From Setoptus koraiensis (Eukaryota > Arthropoda): 64,000 bases of DNA. The stretch lies in NCBI GenBank assembly GCA_048013815.1, contig CM106586.1:6200001-6264000 (forward strand), written 5' to 3'. Positions within the stretch are counted from its first letter, which is position 1, and every line of letters begins with the position of its first letter. Below the pieces are notes generated by a model that ran no database searches, was not told the DNA's origin, and saw only the letters and a list, made by a program, of their open reading frames with translations. The position numbers and the translations under genes are program-made. Shown here one piece after another: positions 61,523 through 64,000 of the stretch.

Positions 61523-61948
61523 CTGCAATGTCATTCAAAATATTGACAAGGTAAACCTCACAACAATTCAGTCAGTTTTACACGTGCTGCTCCGTGGTCA
61601 GCAGTCACTATTACATAATGTGACAGTGACTCACATAATGTGAGAGTGATATTGTTGGCCTGACAAATGTCGTGCATAAATGTTTGGTCGTCATTAACTC
61701 ATGAATAATTCAGCCGTCTGCATTGTCTGCACGCACACGATGACAGTTGCATAACTATTGAAAGCTCAACCAATTGTCAACTAGCCAACGGCAAGATGTG
61801 TCAGTGTCAAGTGACAGTGACAGTTTCTATAAATCACATTAGTCACCTGGCACACGAACAACACTAATCAATCTAGTCTGGGTCTAGGAATTATCAATTA
61901 TGAAATTGTAACGAACTAACTCAGTCACCGATAATTCAATGAATCATC

Positions 61949-63959
61949 ATGTCAGGTAACGGAACAACTGTTGTGCCCTCGTCTAGGTCCAGCTCGCAAC
62001 TGTTGTGCTCATTATTGAGTTATGGCGCTTTTTATATTTGTGTCTGTGATTTTTGGAGAGATGAGTGTTTTAAGACATATGTCACTGACAACAACAAATC
62101 AGCGCCAGCCTCATTACAGGAGCATTATAATAGTAATAAGAAAAAAGTCAGTTGGAGCGACGATATTTTTGTCGTTGGCACCAGTAGCAAAAATGACAAT
62201 TTTAGGCAAATAGCTGCAACAACAATACAAACAAACCAAGACACTTCGTCAAAGCCAATTCTCAATTCGACAAGATTGAAATATTTCAACTTATTAAAGG
62301 TGTATGTCGAGTTGTATGCTGCACTTTACATTTCAATATTGTTGTCAATACAATATTATATTCAGCGCAACAAAATCAGTGATGAGTCCGATGATCTCAT
62401 TGGGCCCATGTTATCAATTAATATGAATAACAGCAGCTTTTTTAGTAGAGTAGACGAAGAATTTCAATGCAACCAACTAGCAACCACAAACGACTATTTG
62501 ACATATGTTATCGTTCTCATGGATCCGATGGTGTCAATGGACTCACTGAAACTTTGGCTCTATCCTCTGCAGTTAATGATCATAATATCGACATTAATTG
62601 AAGAGCAATGGTTTCGATCGGACCGCCACCGGGTGGTGCGAAGATTCATTAAATTTTCGGCCATTCTCGAAAGTGGATTCGATGACCTTGTCGATGATTA
62701 TCTGCTTGCGCTGGCCAGCAACACCATCCACGATATAGGTGCTAAGGTTGAAATATTACAAAGACTAGTCTTAGATAGTTACAAAAAAATACCCAAACAT
62801 ATCGTTGCAACGATACAATTTTATCCGGTGATAAATTTGAATCAATTGAAGAATGACAACACAAACAATGGTGAAAGCATGGAAACCTCGTTTTACATTC
62901 AATATAACAGATCGAGCAACATGCGCAAATCGACTTTTGACAGCAAAAAATCAATCAGTGTCGCCGATAATTATCTCGCCAGTCGACCTACAGCGACCAC
63001 AAGTGGGTCAGATGTGCGACGTTTCGTCGTAACTGTTGCTAGTTCAATACTGATAGCGCAAATGCTAATTAATTATGGCTATGTAATGACGCAACAGAGC
63101 CAGTGCGCCCATGGTCTCACTCTTATACAACAATTAACATTGTCTATACTTAAAGTATCTGTAATCAATATCTACTATATAATAACCGGTGTTCATATGT
63201 CTATCGTTCATGTGTTATACATTATCACAATGAAGATGACCACTGATCAATTACGTTTGCTGCACAAGGCCATGGATCAGTATGGTAATCAATTCAGTAA
63301 AAACGTTGACAGATCGTTTCGAGCGCAATATAGAACCATCAACGCTCACGATTCAAATGCTACATCGGATGTCGATTTAATAATAACTAATTTGTTGCGC
63401 ATCAATAATTACATCATTTGGAAAATCGACTGTTACAACGTGTTCTTTAGATTGGCCACAACATATTATTTTATTTGGAACATTGTATCCGCCATCGCTG
63501 CTGTTGCATATTCTATTCGTTCCTATAATATTATGAACAAATTCGAGATCTACTTTAGCGTCTTTCTGACCGCTGTCTATATAACTCTCTTGGCAACTTA
63601 CAACATGGGGGCCACTGTAAACAAGGAGGTAACTCAATATAGAATTTTCGAACAGTTTCTTTTTGCTCAAATTCACCTTACAAAGACTCATCCTTTGAAC
63701 TGATCATATTTTATGTCGTCTCTTTATTTATCGTTGCACACAGATCGAGTTGAACTACTCCAAATGGATGAAATTGTATTCTATTCTAATTCATCGAAGT
63801 CATTTGTCTATTAGGCAGGCCATCCTCAGAAATATATCGGTTTTATATAAATCAAGCTCATTGATTGGCGTACAAATGTTTGGGCGCGTGACTAAGGCCG
63901 GTTTGCTAATTGTAGGTATTCATGCCATGCCCAATGTCGATTCTCTAAATCTAATGTAA
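61949..63959 (+). CDS. Multi-pass membrane protein, possibly gustatory-receptor-like
   Basis: Exon 1 61949-63628, intron with GTAACT donor and TTGCACACAG acceptor, exon 2 from 63744 in phase 0. About 630 residues to TAA at 63957. Hydrophobic spans near 117-140, 202-218, 359-380, 398-428 (one or two), 502-523 and 535-553, and one in exon 2 (AGLLIVGIHAM). Hydrophilic inserts separate the first and second halves. The C-terminal arrangement, with SSLIGVQMFGRVTKAGLLIV after an amphipathic helix, recalls the TM7 region of arthropod gustatory receptors, but the TYxxxxxQF signature is not seen. A good donor (GTAAGC) at 63956 suggests the last exon may lie beyond the window and the TAA be intronic. 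Coding status is strong, family tentative. Confidence 0.6.
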
Positions 63960-64000
63960 GCGCTCTTACATCAGATTGAAGATGATTGAATCAGACCCAT

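Larger units (their letters stand above)
57439..61948. other. Intergenic region, 4.5 kb, between divergent genes
   Basis: Lies between the PDZ gene start (minus) and the membrane-receptor-like gene (plus), so it should hold both promoters. Microsatellites at 58771-58851 and 59685-59765. No gene is supported. Confidence 0.5.

Overview
The window is eukaryotic nuclear DNA. Genes are spliced with short GT-AG introns (about 75-165 bp), apart from one 12.4-kb intron, and are widely spaced. The gene set is animal: 26S proteasome Rpt1, an XPG/ERCC5 nuclease, a tetraspanin, a CYCLE/BMAL clock factor, acid-lipase-family lipases and HP1 and ASAP relics. The two lipases, the animal-type clock factor and a possible gustatory-receptor-like protein suggest an arthropod, perhaps a mite. 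The species cannot be fixed from the sequence alone.

Layout. 1-3.7 kb: two tandem lipase genes; the first is cut by the window edge and carries a one-base frame disturbance. 3.7-14.9 kb: a gene-free block of repeats and transposon relics (Harbinger-like, hAT, Helitron, a Ty1/copia fossil, a Ty3-like integrase fossil enclosed by long inverted repeats, several tandem arrays), ending in a 500-N assembly gap. 15.4-19.1 kb: the 3' part of an LRR (F-box/LRR-like) gene, a collapsed XPG copy, Rpt1, and a small DMAC1-like gene. 19.1-23.1 kb: intergenic. 23.3-24.4 kb: tetraspanin. 24.4-26.8 kb: relics of a hAT element, HP1 and ASAP. 27.1-29.8 kb: an intact intronless XPG gene, followed by a second copy of a 0.65-kb block that also lies just upstream of the tetraspanin. 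30.5-36.7 kb: intergenic. 36.7-40 kb: cyc in one uninterrupted 1080-codon frame. 40-57.4 kb (minus): a five-exon gene that I assemble into a signal-peptide, single-pass membrane, PDZ-domain protein of about 1565 residues. Its stop codon overlaps the stop codon of cyc, and its first intron is rich in tandem arrays, hairpins and TGACAG/CTGTCA hexamers. 57.4-61.9 kb: intergenic. 61.9-64 kb: a multi-pass membrane protein that may be a gustatory-receptor-like chemoreceptor and may continue past the window.

How the genes relate. Rpt1 belongs to the proteasome, XPG to nucleotide excision repair and CYC to the clock, so there is no shared pathway. The relations are structural: tandem duplication (lipases), duplication and collapse (XPG), block duplication (22.5 and 29.9 kb), divergent promoters (XPG relic and Rpt1) and convergent gene ends (Rpt1/DMAC1-like, LRR/XPG relic, cyc/PDZ). 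The points most worth a second look are the transmembrane PDZ gene with its antisense overlap to cyc, the XPG pair, and the small inverted-repeat element carrying a Ty3-like integrase.
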